DNA from: Gaertneriomyces semiglobifer
Taxonomy: Eukaryota; Chytridiomycota; Chytridiomycetes; Spizellomycetales; Spizellomycetaceae
DNA length: 64,000 nt
NCBI GenBank assembly: GCA_025558075.1
Contig: JAHLKF010000025.1
Location: 186,001 to 250,000 of the forward strand
Direction: 5' to 3'
Of the stretch, positions 1-10,974 are shown one piece after another. The notes under the pieces are model-generated. The model did not search any database. It was not told the DNA's origin and saw only the letters and a program-made list of their open reading frames with translations. How positions within the stretch are numbered: the first letter of the stretch is position 1; each line of letters starts with the position of its first letter. Both the position numbers and the translations under genes were made by a program.

Positions 1-2531
1 TATGAGCGAGCGGTTGTTCATCATTGCCTGGATGCGAGCCTATGGGACATGTTCCTAATTGACATGGTGCGGCAACCCGATTACTCGAACTAAGCGCCGT
101 TCGTACGAGTGTTCTAATGTGATACCTTCAACTAGGCGAACATGGTACCGGAGAATAACCGCGAACCAGTGCTCCTTCCTCTTGGTCATCGTGCCACTCA
201 AAATTGTAGCTGGTCTGCGGATGTGTGGTGTCATTACTTACGTATCTTAGAATTGTTGGGTCGAAAATCAGAAATCAAAGGTAGTTTTCGGGTCATGCAG
301 TCTGAACCGTAACAACAAGATTAACATTTCCCGGAAGATATCTTTGATCAGGCGTTCCGGTTGATTGCTGCAATGTCAAATATGGAGGAGGTCATCAAGA
401 TGGCTCTGACGTACGGGGAATGCGTGGCGCGACAAGTGTTGGAAGATCCAAACGAAGAGTCCAAGCAGCGACTTGTCCAGCAAGTTTTGGAACACGTGGA
501 TTACATTGATAATAGTAAGAACTGGAGCCTGTTCGACTACGATGTGAATTCCTCATGCTTATCTGATCGGCCCTGCAGCCTTTCCTTCTGGCGATTCGTA
601 TTTACGACTACCCCACTCCCTTCTTCGGATTGCAGCACACAGTCTTTCGGACCCTTCGTTAACCCGCAAACTTTTCGCCACCTTTACTGAGAAATATCCA
701 TCTGCATCTTCTCTCTATCTAGAGTGGGCGAACTACGAGAAGGCTCAGTCATTCACAGCCCCAGCTGTCCGTGAGGTCTACAAAGCAGCATCCCTTAAAA
801 GAGCTCTAGATTATCCAGAAAGCATATTTGAGGCATGGCTTTTATGGGAAAGCCAGGTTGGAGTGTCTGGCTGGTATGAAGCCAGGGGATTGGTTGACCG
901 ACAAATGAAGTATGTTCGCGAGCGACGCGAAAAGGAAAATCTGGAAGCCCAACAACAGATGGAGCTCAATACGCAGCTATCTCAGGAGACCAGTACCAAT
1001 GGGAAACGGTCTCGGTCAGATGATGCAGAGAATATGACAGATGGGAAGAAAAACAAGTGTGAGTCCAAGCACACTGAAAAATCCATGCAATTTCCTTGTG
1101 CTAATACTATTTTCCCATCCTTAGTCATTGATAAGGCAAACGTCCTCGATTTCCACGAGATTGATAAGTAAGCACTTCCACTGAGCATCATGATACCATA
1201 TGAGCGATTTTCATGCGATTGTCATTTGCAGTAAAAGCGCTGGCAATATGATATACGTCACGAACCTATCACTGAGGGTGGATGAAATGGAGCTACGAAG
1301 AGTTTTCGAGCCGGTGGGTGAAACTGCCTGCTATGTTTTTCACAGTCATCGTCCAGTTATGCTAACTGTCGCGACCGCAGTGCGGACAGATTGTTGACTT
1401 GATACTCGAACCCAATAAAGAGACTGGTCAACTGGAAGCGTACATTGAGTTTCTCAACGCCAACGCTGTACGATCCGCCCTTTCTCAACACCTTTTATCG
1501 CTACATTCCATGCCAATACATGTTAAAAGATGTAAGCCCATACACGGAATGTGGCACTTTTCCGACACCGAGGAGAAGAACAAGATATTTGTTTCCAACC
1601 TTCCAGGCAGTATTCAAAAGGGGGAGTTGAGACTTCTGTTTAACAAGTTTGGTGGAATGAGGGAGATCCGAGTCGTTGTGAAGAGAGGCGCTGATGAAGG
1701 AGGGGAGGGATATGCGTTTGCGTACATCGAGTTTCACGATGAGGTTCGATGATCGTTTGGTTTTGGGGTCGACTCACAGGGCTTTAATGACAATTTTGCT
1801 CCGTTTCATCACAGACATCAGCGGCAAACGCCATATCCTTGAATGGGTCAACCCTCGGCTCGAAGACGATATCCGTTGCACTCTCCAACCCCGCTCTCAC
1901 GAAGCCAGCGAGTATCGACCCACATGAGGTGTATCTTACCAATATACCTTACACGTTTCTTTCCGAGGATGTTGAATCACTTTTTGCCTCCTGCGGGAAA
2001 ATCAAACGGGTTACAATTTTACAAAATGCGGACGGCTCCAGTAAAGGTTCCGGCTTCGTTGAGTTCGACAGCAAGGACGCGAGAGACAAGGCCTTGGCTA
2101 GGAATGGAGAGATGGTAGAAGGGCGGGTCATGGGTGTGTTGGTGCCGGATCCTAGCAAGGGGAAAGGTGCAGGAGCAAGAAAAGCAGCACGCGGTGGCAG
2201 AGGCGGCGGGCATACAGGACGTGGAGGTCGGGGTGGCGGGAAGGCTGGGTTAGGATATCAGGGCCGCAAAGGCGGCGAAGGAAAGCGAGACGCGGATGAT
2301 TTGGAAAGGAGGAGCACCTCAACCGGCAGTGCTCCGGTACGACACACTTCTACTACTACCCTAGTTCCGCGGACTGTACGCAAACAAGCCCTTGGTTTTA
2401 AAGTTCCCGCACGACCTGTGAAACAAAGCTCCGCCATGGAAACTGATGCTCATGAACATGATGCAAATGGGCAACACCAAGGCGGCAAGACTCAAGATGA
2501 CTTCAGAAAGATGTTGATGGGTTCAAAGTGA
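1..2531 (+). CDS. SART3: SART3/Prp24-type U6 snRNP recycling factor (5' truncated)
   Basis: Nuclear RNA-binding protein that re-anneals U4 and U6 snRNAs after splicing. The window opens inside HAT (half-TPR) repeats (about 1-70, 200-290 and 350-530), with another HAT stretch after an intron at about 640-960 (frame reads FATFTEKYPSASSLYLEWAN). Three RRMs follow: MIYVTNLSLRVDEMELRRVF from 1248, KIFVSNLPGSIQKGELRLLF from about 1583, and VYLTNIPYTF with an RNP1-like KGSGFVEF at 1930-2065. A Gly/Arg-rich linker (2180-2270) precedes the C-terminal DDFRKMLMGSK, the LSm2-8-binding tail typical of Prp24/SART3. The coding frame is interrupted by several introns (roughly 55-140, 290-335, 515-640, 1065-1235, 1320-1380, 1740-1815); exact borders are inferred. 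HAT repeats plus RRMs plus the LSm tail make the family call firm. The N-terminus lies outside the window. Confidence 0.88.
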
Positions 2532-2797
2532 AAAGTTGTTGCACAGTCGCCGAGTTTACAATATAACTGTAGCGTTCCTTTCCGTGAATGGAGTATGAAA
2601 AGTCACCGTATGGCATGAACTTGTATATTATCAGCTCCTCCAATTCTGGTGTCGTACTGTAACTGGGTTATGCCAACCGCCAGCACACCGTAAAAGCGCG
2701 GGCCTCCACGTTTGCAGAACATGAACACTCCGACACTTTTTGTTCAAACAACACTTATTCCTGCCTCTTTGGAAGCCGCTGCCCTCCGTAACTTAAA

Positions 2798-3277
2798 ATG
2801 GCACACCGATCTCGGGCACACCGGGCCCATCATATCGACCAATCATCGTATCCGTCGTCATCATCTGCGTACACAGGAGCAGCATCGTCTTCAACGTATT
2901 CTCACCCGAGCCAGGCCGGTTACTTGGAACAAGAGAACGACAGCCATGTCAACCTCCTGGGCAACAAAGTCTCCGAACTAAAGCAGGTAGAGTATGCTTT
3001 CTCTCAGCCACTGTTTGGTCGCGAAGCTCACCTTGGAACTTTGTTATCGCGAACTTTGTACATGTAGATCTCATTAGCCATTGGAGAGGAGGTCCAATAT
3101 CAGAACAGAATGATGAATGCTATGGAGAACGAGTTTGATAAAGCGGGAAGCTTACTAGGGAATACCATGAAGCGGCTACAGATACTGACGAGAACGCAGA
3201 ATGGACGTTGGATGTGGTACCTCATACTCTTTGTTCTTTGTGTGGTTGCCTACATATATTTCTTTCGGTTCAGGTAG
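2798..3277 (+). CDS. BET1: Bet1-like SNARE protein
   Basis: Qc-type SNARE acting in ER-to-Golgi vesicle fusion. Two exons: 2798-2986 and 3068-3277, with an 81-nt GT-AG intron; the joined frame gives about 132 residues, usual for Bet1. The N-terminal ~45 residues are Ser/Tyr/His-rich. The SNARE motif begins at about residue 47 (ENDSHVNLLGNKVSELKQ) and crosses the splice into ISLAIGEEVQYQNRMMNAME, followed by FDKAGSLLGNTMKRLQIL. A single C-terminal transmembrane anchor (WYLILFVLCVVAYIYFF) ends only a few residues before the stop. The central heptad layout and the LLGNTMKRL motif are characteristic of Bet1 rather than of other Qc SNAREs such as Sft1, which remains the closest alternative. It converges with the aminotransferase gene downstream. 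Confidence 0.85.
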
Positions 3278-3550
3278 ATGGCCCTAAAGCTTAATACTTC
3301 ATGCCCTGGAGCCTGTGCTTCCTCATCACGAGGCCTTCTGTACTTTGTTGGAGGAAAGATATCCCAAAGTCGGAACGTCTGCTTCGCCGCGACAGCCCAA
3401 CGCTTCGTTCGAGTGGAGTTGACATTTTGACCTGCACAGCTGAACTTGATACACTCTATTGAATAGATAATACATCTAAGGATGATAGTTTCGGGTCGAC
3501 CCAACTCGCCCAGGTTACAGTCCACACTACAGCGGTGCGAGGCCGCACAG

Positions 3551-4708
3551 TTACAGCGTTTTGCTAAAGTCAGCTAGGCCTTTCCAAGCGTCAATCAACA
3601 CCTGCACTTGCTCAGGTCGTCTGACGGCAGCACGTACGCACGAGTCACAACCGTACCCATGAATGCCAGCTCGTACTGGTACTCCGGCCTGCTTGGCGAG
3701 AGCAACAGCCTCGTCCGCCACTCGCGCATCGCGCATATCAATCCACACCCACGACAAGAATGGTTTTCCATGTACGGTCCATCCGAGTTGTTCCCCAATT
3801 TCATGTAAGCGGTCGACAAGGTTTTTCCGCCAGGAGGTAGTAACTTCCCAGGTAGCATTCAAGTAGTCGGACTCGGCTTCGGTCGTAACTACCTGCAAGA
3901 ATTTGAGAGCAGGCAAGTTTACAGACCAAGGTACTTGCACCTTCTTCAATTTGACGCAATGTTCTTGGGTTGGGCACACCACGGATCCTAAGCGGAGTCC
4001 TGTGCAAGACCACAACTTGGTCCAGGAATGCATGAGATAGACGGCGATGCCCCGGTTCGCGTACAGCTCGCGTAACCATTGTGACTGAGAGATGAGGGAG
4101 TCGTGACGGAAATCGGCGGAATGCCATGGCTGCATGGATTCGTCAACCATTACAACGGTGTTATCTGCTACTGTTGTTTCGATATATTGCTTAAGTTCAT
4201 CGATGGACATGTAGTCTCCGGTTGGGTTGTTGGGATTAACAATGCACGTAAGAGATGCAGGTTCTGAGTTCTCAGGAGAGAGAACATTACGTCCGAGGGC
4301 AATCGCGGAACGTTCGTATTCCTTGTACTGGACGTTCCATGGACCGGGCTTCCACGGACCCTCGGGTGCAGCACGAGTCACGAGGTCAATAAGCTCAGAC
4401 GCACCGTTTCCTAGTAGAAGCCGTGAGTGAACATCTTCCGGGTCTTCTGGCCACAAGAACCTAGCCATATGACTTTTGGCCGGTTCTTGGTCTGCCGGCG
4501 GGTAATGGTGGCAAACGTCGAGGGCATCCCTGGCTGCCTGCAGCGCTTTCTGCGGGGTGCCTAACCCGTTGGTAGTGACGCTGAAGTCTTCAACAAAGTT
4601 ATCCAAAAACTGCCACTCTTGGCCTCCGTGGTACTGCTGCGTTTTGGTATCCCACAAGTTCTTCACCGCGGGTGCTGCGGCACCACCATTTTCTCCCGTC
4701 GTCAGCAT
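3551..4708 (-). CDS. Class I/II PLP-dependent aminotransferase (HisC/CobD-like)
   Basis: Intronless, 385 residues, fold-type I PLP enzyme. Visible cofactor-site motifs are the GNGASELIDL phosphate-loop region (about 99-108), NPNNPTGDY (157-165, substrate/cofactor Asn), a D-E-S at 188-190 (Asp to the pyridine nitrogen), and SWTKLWSCTGLRLG with the Schiff-base lysine at 230 and Arg at 238. The arrangement resembles histidinol-phosphate aminotransferase and the related CobC/CobD group. The substrate cannot be read from sequence, so an assignment to histidine biosynthesis would be a guess. The start is the first ATG giving a complete domain; no clear targeting peptide is seen. The 5' flank (4709-4926), shared with divergent ORC3, is rich in CGTC/TCG. 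Confidence 0.8.
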   Translation of the reverse strand: MLTTGENGGAAAPAVKNLWDTKTQQYHGGQEWQFLDNFVEDFSVTTNGLGTPQKALQAARDALDVCHHYPPADQEPAKSHMARFLWPEDPEDVHSRLLLGNGASELIDLVTRAAPEGPWKPGPWNVQYKEYERSAIALGRNVLSPENSEPASLTCIVNPNNPTGDYMSIDELKQYIETTVADNTVVMVDESMQPWHSADFRHDSLISQSQWLRELYANRGIAVYLMHSWTKLWSCTGLRLGSVVCPTQEHCVKLKKVQVPWSVNLPALKFLQVVTTEAESDYLNATWEVTTSWRKNLVDRLHEIGEQLGWTVHGKPFLSWVWIDMRDARVADEAVALAKQAGVPVRAGIHGYGCDSCVRAAVRRPEQVQVLIDAWKGLADFSKTL

Positions 4709-4926
4709 CCTTGCGTCGTCTTGTACTATCGCCGTCTCCCGTCGTTGCTGCCCGCTCTCTCGTCCGCTCGCTTTCGAATTCGCAAAACGGCTTCGCTGTC
4801 GTCGCCGTTGGCCTTTTTCCCCAAACTTTGCGCGGGTGGCACAGCCATGCTAACAAGTACAAGTTCAAACTTTCGAGATTTGGATTTGGACAGGCAATTT
4901 AGATCTGTGTCGCTGGCGGACAGTCA

Positions 4927-7350
4927 ATGGCGGACGACGGGAGGAGCATTGCGGAGGCGGTCGGGAGTGTCACGGATGGTGTCTCTGTGTGGTGTTCATC
5001 GAACTCGTCTCGAAAGCGAAAACGTGCTGGTCAAGATGAGGTGGTGAACACATTCCAGGAACACAATGGCTTTCACCCGTTGTATGCTGGAAGAGAGCCT
5101 ACTTCCCTCTGCGGGCTACGATTTCAAAAGTTCAATGCGCATTGGAATGCGATAGAGGGACATGTCAATGTAAGTGAAGGAGCTGGAGGTTGCCCTTGTA
5201 CTATTCGCTTATGGTGATTCTCATACCAGGATATCTTCACTCGTCTCAATATGCAAGCGAACGATCGAATAGTCCAGTTTGTAGAAAAGGCGTATAGTCC
5301 TGTACCCGACGTAGGGGCCGGCTGCATAAAGATTCCTTACCGTGAAGTGCCGACTGGTCTCGTGTTTGCTGGGATCAACATACCCGACTACGAGCTGCTC
5401 TTTGTCCAAGTAGCAGAACGGCTTTCTCAGACTACAACGCATCGTGTGGCCATGCTGCCTTCTCAAAAATGTTTGACCTTGAAAGCGACGGTAAAATTGT
5501 TGATCGAGCAACTCATCGGCACGGCCTTTGCCGATGACGATGGTTATGAGGAATCCTCTGCACCAATTGAAAAACCTAGTACGGCAAGGCTTCCAGCTTA
5601 TGATATGCAAATGTTAGCAACGTGGCGTGCCAGAAGCAGCCTACAGGGTAATCTTGTTGCCATCATTCCGGATTTTGAGTGCTTTGAACCTGAAGTCCTG
5701 CAAGATTTGATCGCCATGTGCAGGTACCTCAACTCCCTCCCTTCGTTTAGTGCCTACTTCCAATCTAACATGTATCCCGGTTATAGTGAATACCAGGATA
5801 CCCTCCCCTTTGTTCTACTCTTTGGCATGGCGACGTCCATGCATGCGCTGCACCATACGCTTTCGCGTGCGACTTTGAAACTCTTGCGCACCGAAAAGTT
5901 CAAATTACACCACTCTAGCGAATCCATTAACGCCATTGTGGATGAGCTCATTGTAAAGCCGAACCCATTTGGAATAAAGCTTGCGTGGGAGCCCTATGAG
6001 CTGTTACTCAACACTTATCAGCTACACACCTTGTCCGTTGGCTCTTTTGTGAGAAGTTTGAAATACGTACTGATGGACTTATATTTCTCGAACTCACTGA
6101 GTGTTCTGCTTGGTGGTGATCCGTCCACACCGCAATTTCAAGGTGTTCTTGACACTCTCACTGAAGATCACCTGACCGAAATCCGCATGATGCGGTCATT
6201 CAAGGTACATGTTGAGCGACTGGTGGAAACTGAACCTGATCGCGCGGCAGCGTTGCTGCTACATGATCCTTCGCTGAAGCAATGGATTGTGGAGTCAATG
6301 CAAGAGCTCCAGGGGTACCATATCCGCTACGGTGCAGCACTGAGTTGTTTGGAGGCATTACAGGACGCAGTCAAAAGTCCGTCGTTCAAAAGACCACAAC
6401 GAACCTTACATCTTTTGGGCTTACGTGAAGAAGTCGCTGACAGTGAGTACGTTACCTCGCTTCTACAGATCAGCAGGTAAATTGACCTCCGCGTGGACGG
6501 CTTTGCTAGTGAACCGTGAAAGAGAATGACTGATTCCCTTTCCAGGAAGTGTCTTACTTCAGATATCAAGAGCTTTCTTGAAGCTTGGCTTAAAATCTTA
6601 GCCGGAACCAACCTGTGTCAAGATGAGTGCACCACAATCGACGGACTTCTTGGAGACATCGACGACTTTGTAGACTCAGATTCAGATTCCGATGACCAGC
6701 GCCGGGGGAGAGTGGTTGCACCTGTGGTGAGAAGCAAACGCAGGACAAACACCTCAAGGAGGACTGCTGTAGTGGAACTGGTGGACAAAGGATCCTGGGA
6801 AGAAGTGATGAAGAAAATTAGTGATTTTTTCAGGAGCTTTTTGAGAAAAGCAATGAAGCGATATGCGGATCTCCCATTACATGAGCTACACTACTTTGCC
6901 AATGCTAGTCGCGTGCGAAAGGTGCGTCCGCGCTTCTGTTTATGTTGGTTGTTACAAAGGACGGAAGTGTCATTTACACTCGCTTGCGTACAGGCATTCC
7001 ATCCACAACCACGTGCTGCCATACAAACCGCCCTGGGACAAACCAGACACTACCTGAAATGTGATTGCTGCGTCCAAACGTCAAATACGGATGGGGTCAT
7101 CCTTCATACCCAGAACGATATCAGCATTGCCTATAAATTATACCTTGAGTGTGGCCGGATGATTAATCTGTATGATTGGTTTGTGGCATTTGGAGCTGTA
7201 GTAGAGAAGGAGCGGGAGGATGCTGTCGACAAGACTCAGATTCAAGCGCGTTTCGTACGAGCTATAGCCGAATTGCAGTTCCTAGGATTCATCAAAGGCA
7301 CCAAGCGGAAGACGGATCATGTTTTACGGTTGGTTTGGGGCAGCGTGTAG
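4927..7350 (+). CDS. ORC3: Origin recognition complex subunit 3
   Basis: Subunit of the six-protein complex that marks replication origins and loads MCM. Four exons are inferred: 4927-5169, 5230-6476, 6546-6921 and 6994-7350 (introns 60, 69 and 72 nt; the last is in frame but is GT-AG and interrupts conserved sequence). This gives about 740 residues, normal for ORC3. Family landmarks are [40 protein letters not shown] and [11 protein letters not shown] in the degenerate AAA+-like region, and a C-terminal winged-helix segment ([20 protein letters not shown] then [20 protein letters not shown]). An acidic serine stretch ([13 protein letters not shown], about 6670-6710) in the C-terminal half is probably a disordered linker. 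It is transcribed divergently from the aminotransferase gene. Confidence 0.88.
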
Positions 7351-8222
7351 CTCACAAAAGTTGACACCTACGATTGTCCATAGCTCGATACAAGTGACCC
7401 TACTGTGGCCTTACAAGAGGATATGGGACTTCGCAGGCACCAATGGCAGGCAAAGGAGTGGGACGGAGTGGAGGCTCAAAGAAAATTGTACGGTTGCGTG
7501 ATTGTCTATATTCACAATGTATATACCTTTTGATTTCACCGTGCGGGAAATGCATTCATCACGAGAAGCAGAGTGGACGTATCAGGAGCAGCACCTCTGA
7601 CAGTTTTCGCGTGAATAACGCTGACTGCTCGCTTGATGAGGCCACTGGCATGTCGCTGTCCAAAGTTGCCATTAGCAAGTGGTACGGACTTGCGTGAACC
7701 TAGTCAGCACGTGCGTCAGGAATCGCTTTTGAACAGAAAGAACTGTAAAGAGCTATTTACCGTCCCGTCCATCACATCTCCGTCGCTGCCAACGATGCCG
7801 CGAGCTGATTTAAGCTCGAATTCCGAGGTTTCTGGTCGAGCTAGAACGTAACCTGCTTGGTAGGCTTTCTCACCGACTTTCCAATTTACGTCGAAAACAA
7901 GTGTTCTCCAAGATTCCTATATGAGCAAATTCAAGTCAGGTTCCGACTATCAAGACAATTTCAAAATCGAGAACTACGACACTTTACATCATCCAAAGCG
8001 GGCGTTTCTTCGCCTATCGACAGGGGCCGGAATTGAAACATGCATTTTGAACTAGAAGCTGGCCTGTTGCCTGTGCTCCGCCTGAAAGCAAAGCGGGATG
8101 CACAAAGGCTGATGCCATTGATGCACGCCTCTTCCACAAGGGGATTCTATGGAGCTTCTTAGTTACGACATGTGATTGAAAGCGGGCACATCTTTCGCAC
8201 CTTGAGAATCACGTTCTCCATT
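7351..8222. other. Intergenic region between convergent ORC3 and DNAI7
   Basis: About 870 nt between two convergent 3' ends. Small open frames occur (for example 7443-7697 on +), but none shows a recognisable domain or convincing splice partners. No RNA gene or repeat was seen. It probably holds the two 3' UTRs. Confidence 0.5.
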
Positions 8223-10394
8223 TCAAGCCCCTTCATACTGGTGGGGCCAATGAACCCTAATCCTATCCTGGACAAATGCTGAAAAAGCAAGTCAGCAATC
8301 ACTTACAGCAGATGTCCATTGCAGTGTGTCCTACTTTAAAGAGTAGAGCGGTAGGGTGCCACTTGTCTTGTAGGTAAGTCTGCGTGTATTTATTTGACGG
8401 GTGAAGTAATCGACAACCTTCTTCTCCGACCTCGACTTGTATGTCGTTGAAAAGCCCACGAATGCGGGCGATTGCACGGTTTGTCCCAGACGGACGGATA
8501 TCCCAGTCGATGTAAGGTAGCTCAGCATAGGCGTTCTAGCATCATAACATCATCAGTCGATACGGCTTGAAAGCTTCAAAACCATTTGCGTATTCGCACG
8601 CTACCTGGATAACTGCAGTAGGGGAGAAGTGAATTGTTTTGAATTTGACGAGGCCGCTTGCTGAAATTTGCGAAGGTTATTCTTCAGCGATCAGAAGACT
8701 GCAAGCCTGGACACTTGAACCACTCACCCAAATCAACCTCAACATCCGAAATCCCGTCGTCATCCCAAGTAGTCTGCTCTTCGTTCCACCATCTCACCGA
8801 TACAGTGTCTTGTTGGAGGACACAACCAGAGTCTAACTCATACGTCACGGACATCGGCCATATAGATGTTACGTCGGCGGTTTCGGTCTCTTCTTCATTG
8901 GCTGGCTCTTCTTCTTCCTCTGTTACAGGTTTCTTAAATGGGTACTGCAGTCGTTTAAGCTTTCCATCGCGCGAAAAAATTGAGGCTTGCGATTGTCTTA
9001 GTCGCCGGTATGAAGGAGGTGACAAAAGAATTTGCACTCACTTGGCCGTATGGTCCAATTGTCACAGACTTTCGGCGGATCCGGCATTTCAACGAGATCA
9101 AAGTATAGTATGGGACCAATGATGGAGAGGTTTGCTGCACGCGCCCCAACTTCAAACGGAGCTGCCGCGCTTAAGCCGGACTGTAGGAGCATACGAATCG
9201 ATACGTTTGATAATACAAGCGGTTTTGGTAGACTTGAAGTCATGCTCCGTTCGCCAAAGTCTATGGTTTTGTGTCTGGGCAAGTGAAGGAGTGGTCAAGT
9301 GTTTGACGTGGGACGCACAAATGCGAGAGAAGTAAGGAATACCTAGGATTCTTGGTGAGGTTCCCCCACACACCTGCTGCATATCGGTTCGTTACGGAGG
9401 TGAACTGAAAGTTTTCGTTGGACTCCCGCGTAGCATAATCTATATTCTAGCAGCATGTCAGAACTGATTATCAATGCACATTAACTGCCATCAACTTACT
9501 TGAAGGATCTGGACAGTTGCCAAATCCCACTTGGCATTGATTACAGCGCGGACTCGGAGTAAGTGATCAGCAACGCGGTGCTTGGTAACGGTTGCATCGT
9601 CTGCACCCGTGGCTACTGAAAAATGGTGTTCAAGCTCGTCACAGAGCTGTGTACGACTGGTTGGAACCTAGCTAAAACGCGCGCCCAAACGTGTTCACCC
9701 ACCATTTCAGCCAGATGTAGTTCCTTATACAGAGATTCGAGGTTGACGCCTTGTTCGGCAACGGCAGTGTCCGCATTCCACGTATCCAGAAATGCGTTGA
9801 CTTCTCGTTCTGATCGCGGATCCGGCAACTCTTGACATTGCAGGAATCGATTCCACTGTCGCGGTGCATGAGTGGAATATCTTTTTGCCAACTCAAAGAT
9901 CTCAGTTCTTTCACCTGTTCTTCTTTTTCCTTTGCTTCGCGGATAACTCGGAGCTTCCCGGCGTGCTCTTCCAGTAATCGTGCTACCGCCTCCGGTTGTT
10001 CACCTAAGCGTTGCTCCTCCTATAAATATTACCGTGAGGCAATGGCATGAGCGCATGGGTTGTAATGGCGTTCTCAACCTGTGCGAAAAGGGCTTCTAGG
10101 GCTTCCCGCTGTTGTTGGGCGCGGGCTTCTTGTTCTTTGCGTAATTGTTCAGCTATACGGGCTTCTGAAATCATTTAAAAGCGCACGTGTTCAGCACACC
10201 AGCTTGGTTGCAACAATAAACATCCTCTTCACAGCACCTTCTTCAGCACGCAGTCGTTCCTCTTCCAAAAGCCTTTCTAGCAAGTACAGAAATGTTTTAC
10301 TTCAGCGCCGGCCAAACCTTGCTAGCAAATCCGCATATGTACCCTGCTCTAGTTCCTTTTTGCTCTTCTTTTTTCCCTTTTTTTTTGGGGGCAT
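8223..10394 (-). CDS. DNAI7: Axonemal dynein-associated protein DNAI7 (CASC1/CFAP94)
   Basis: Axonemal protein of motile cilia, linked to inner dynein arms. The start at 10394 opens with a lysine-rich leader (MPPKKKGKKKSKKELE) followed after an intron by a charged coiled coil (RLLEEERLRAEEEARIAEQ). After another intron comes the conserved block APRQWNRFLQCQELPDPRSE and GVNLESLYKELHLAEMV (9613-9870). The C-terminal part carries WPMSVTYELDSG and TTWDDDGISDVEVDL (8700-8870) and then PYIDWDIRPSGTNRAIARIR with LQDKWHPTALLFKVGH (8340-8520). The last exon (about 8223-8272) is the least certain. There are at least seven small introns, so splice borders are approximate. The combination of Lys-rich start, coiled coil and these blocks matches CASC1 proteins. 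Its presence implies a motile flagellum in the life cycle. Confidence 0.8.
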
Positions 10395-10974
10395 GGTGAG
10401 ATAGCGTCCTTTAAAGAGTGTGTTCACGAGGGTGCGTAAGCTCTGCAGATCGCCCAAGAAACGGACAAGCGCGAAGGTCGTGGCAGAATGCTTATGCAAG
10501 CACCGCTCCCTCTCTCCTCTCTATCGATATACCCTAACATCAGACGCAACTGTGCCACTTGCGCGTCGCTCACGTGAAGTGCCCATGGCGGGACCCTGCA
10601 GTCAATAAGCCAAAGTCGCGCTACAATCGCTAATCGATATGCATTCTACGCGCCATGGAAGTGTCCGAACTGTGAAATTCTCGCGCGCACACCTCTTCAA
10701 AGCCGTGGACATTGACGATAACGGTCGACGGAAACGGCCTCTCTGCAGCCCTTTTTTGGTGAATTTTGCGCTTTTGAAGCCTCTCGCATCCCATCGTCTG
10801 CTGGTTCATCATCGCTCGCAAGCAACAGTCACTGACGGATATTGATAATCATAATAAGCAGGTATGTGGCCTTGAAAATGACCTACCTCTCATTTGCTCT
10901 TAAACCGACTCTCACCGTTTTCCCTCCCGTATTTTGCGATACTATAATAATAAATTGGGATCTCATTTATTATA
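10395..10974. promoter_or_regulatory. Divergent promoter region, DNAI7 / M1 aminopeptidase
   Basis: A 580-nt gap between two genes transcribed apart. An AT-rich TATA-like element (ACTATAATAATAAA at 10941-10954) lies about 20-35 nt upstream of the aminopeptidase ATG, so it could be a TATA box only if the 5' UTR is extremely short. No other gene is supported here. Confidence 0.35.

Noticed and set aside
4599..4868. 89-codon minus-strand ORF as an N-terminal extension of the aminotransferase
   Set aside because: It is in a different frame, compositionally simple (CGTC repeats), and the 4708 ATG already gives a complete domain.
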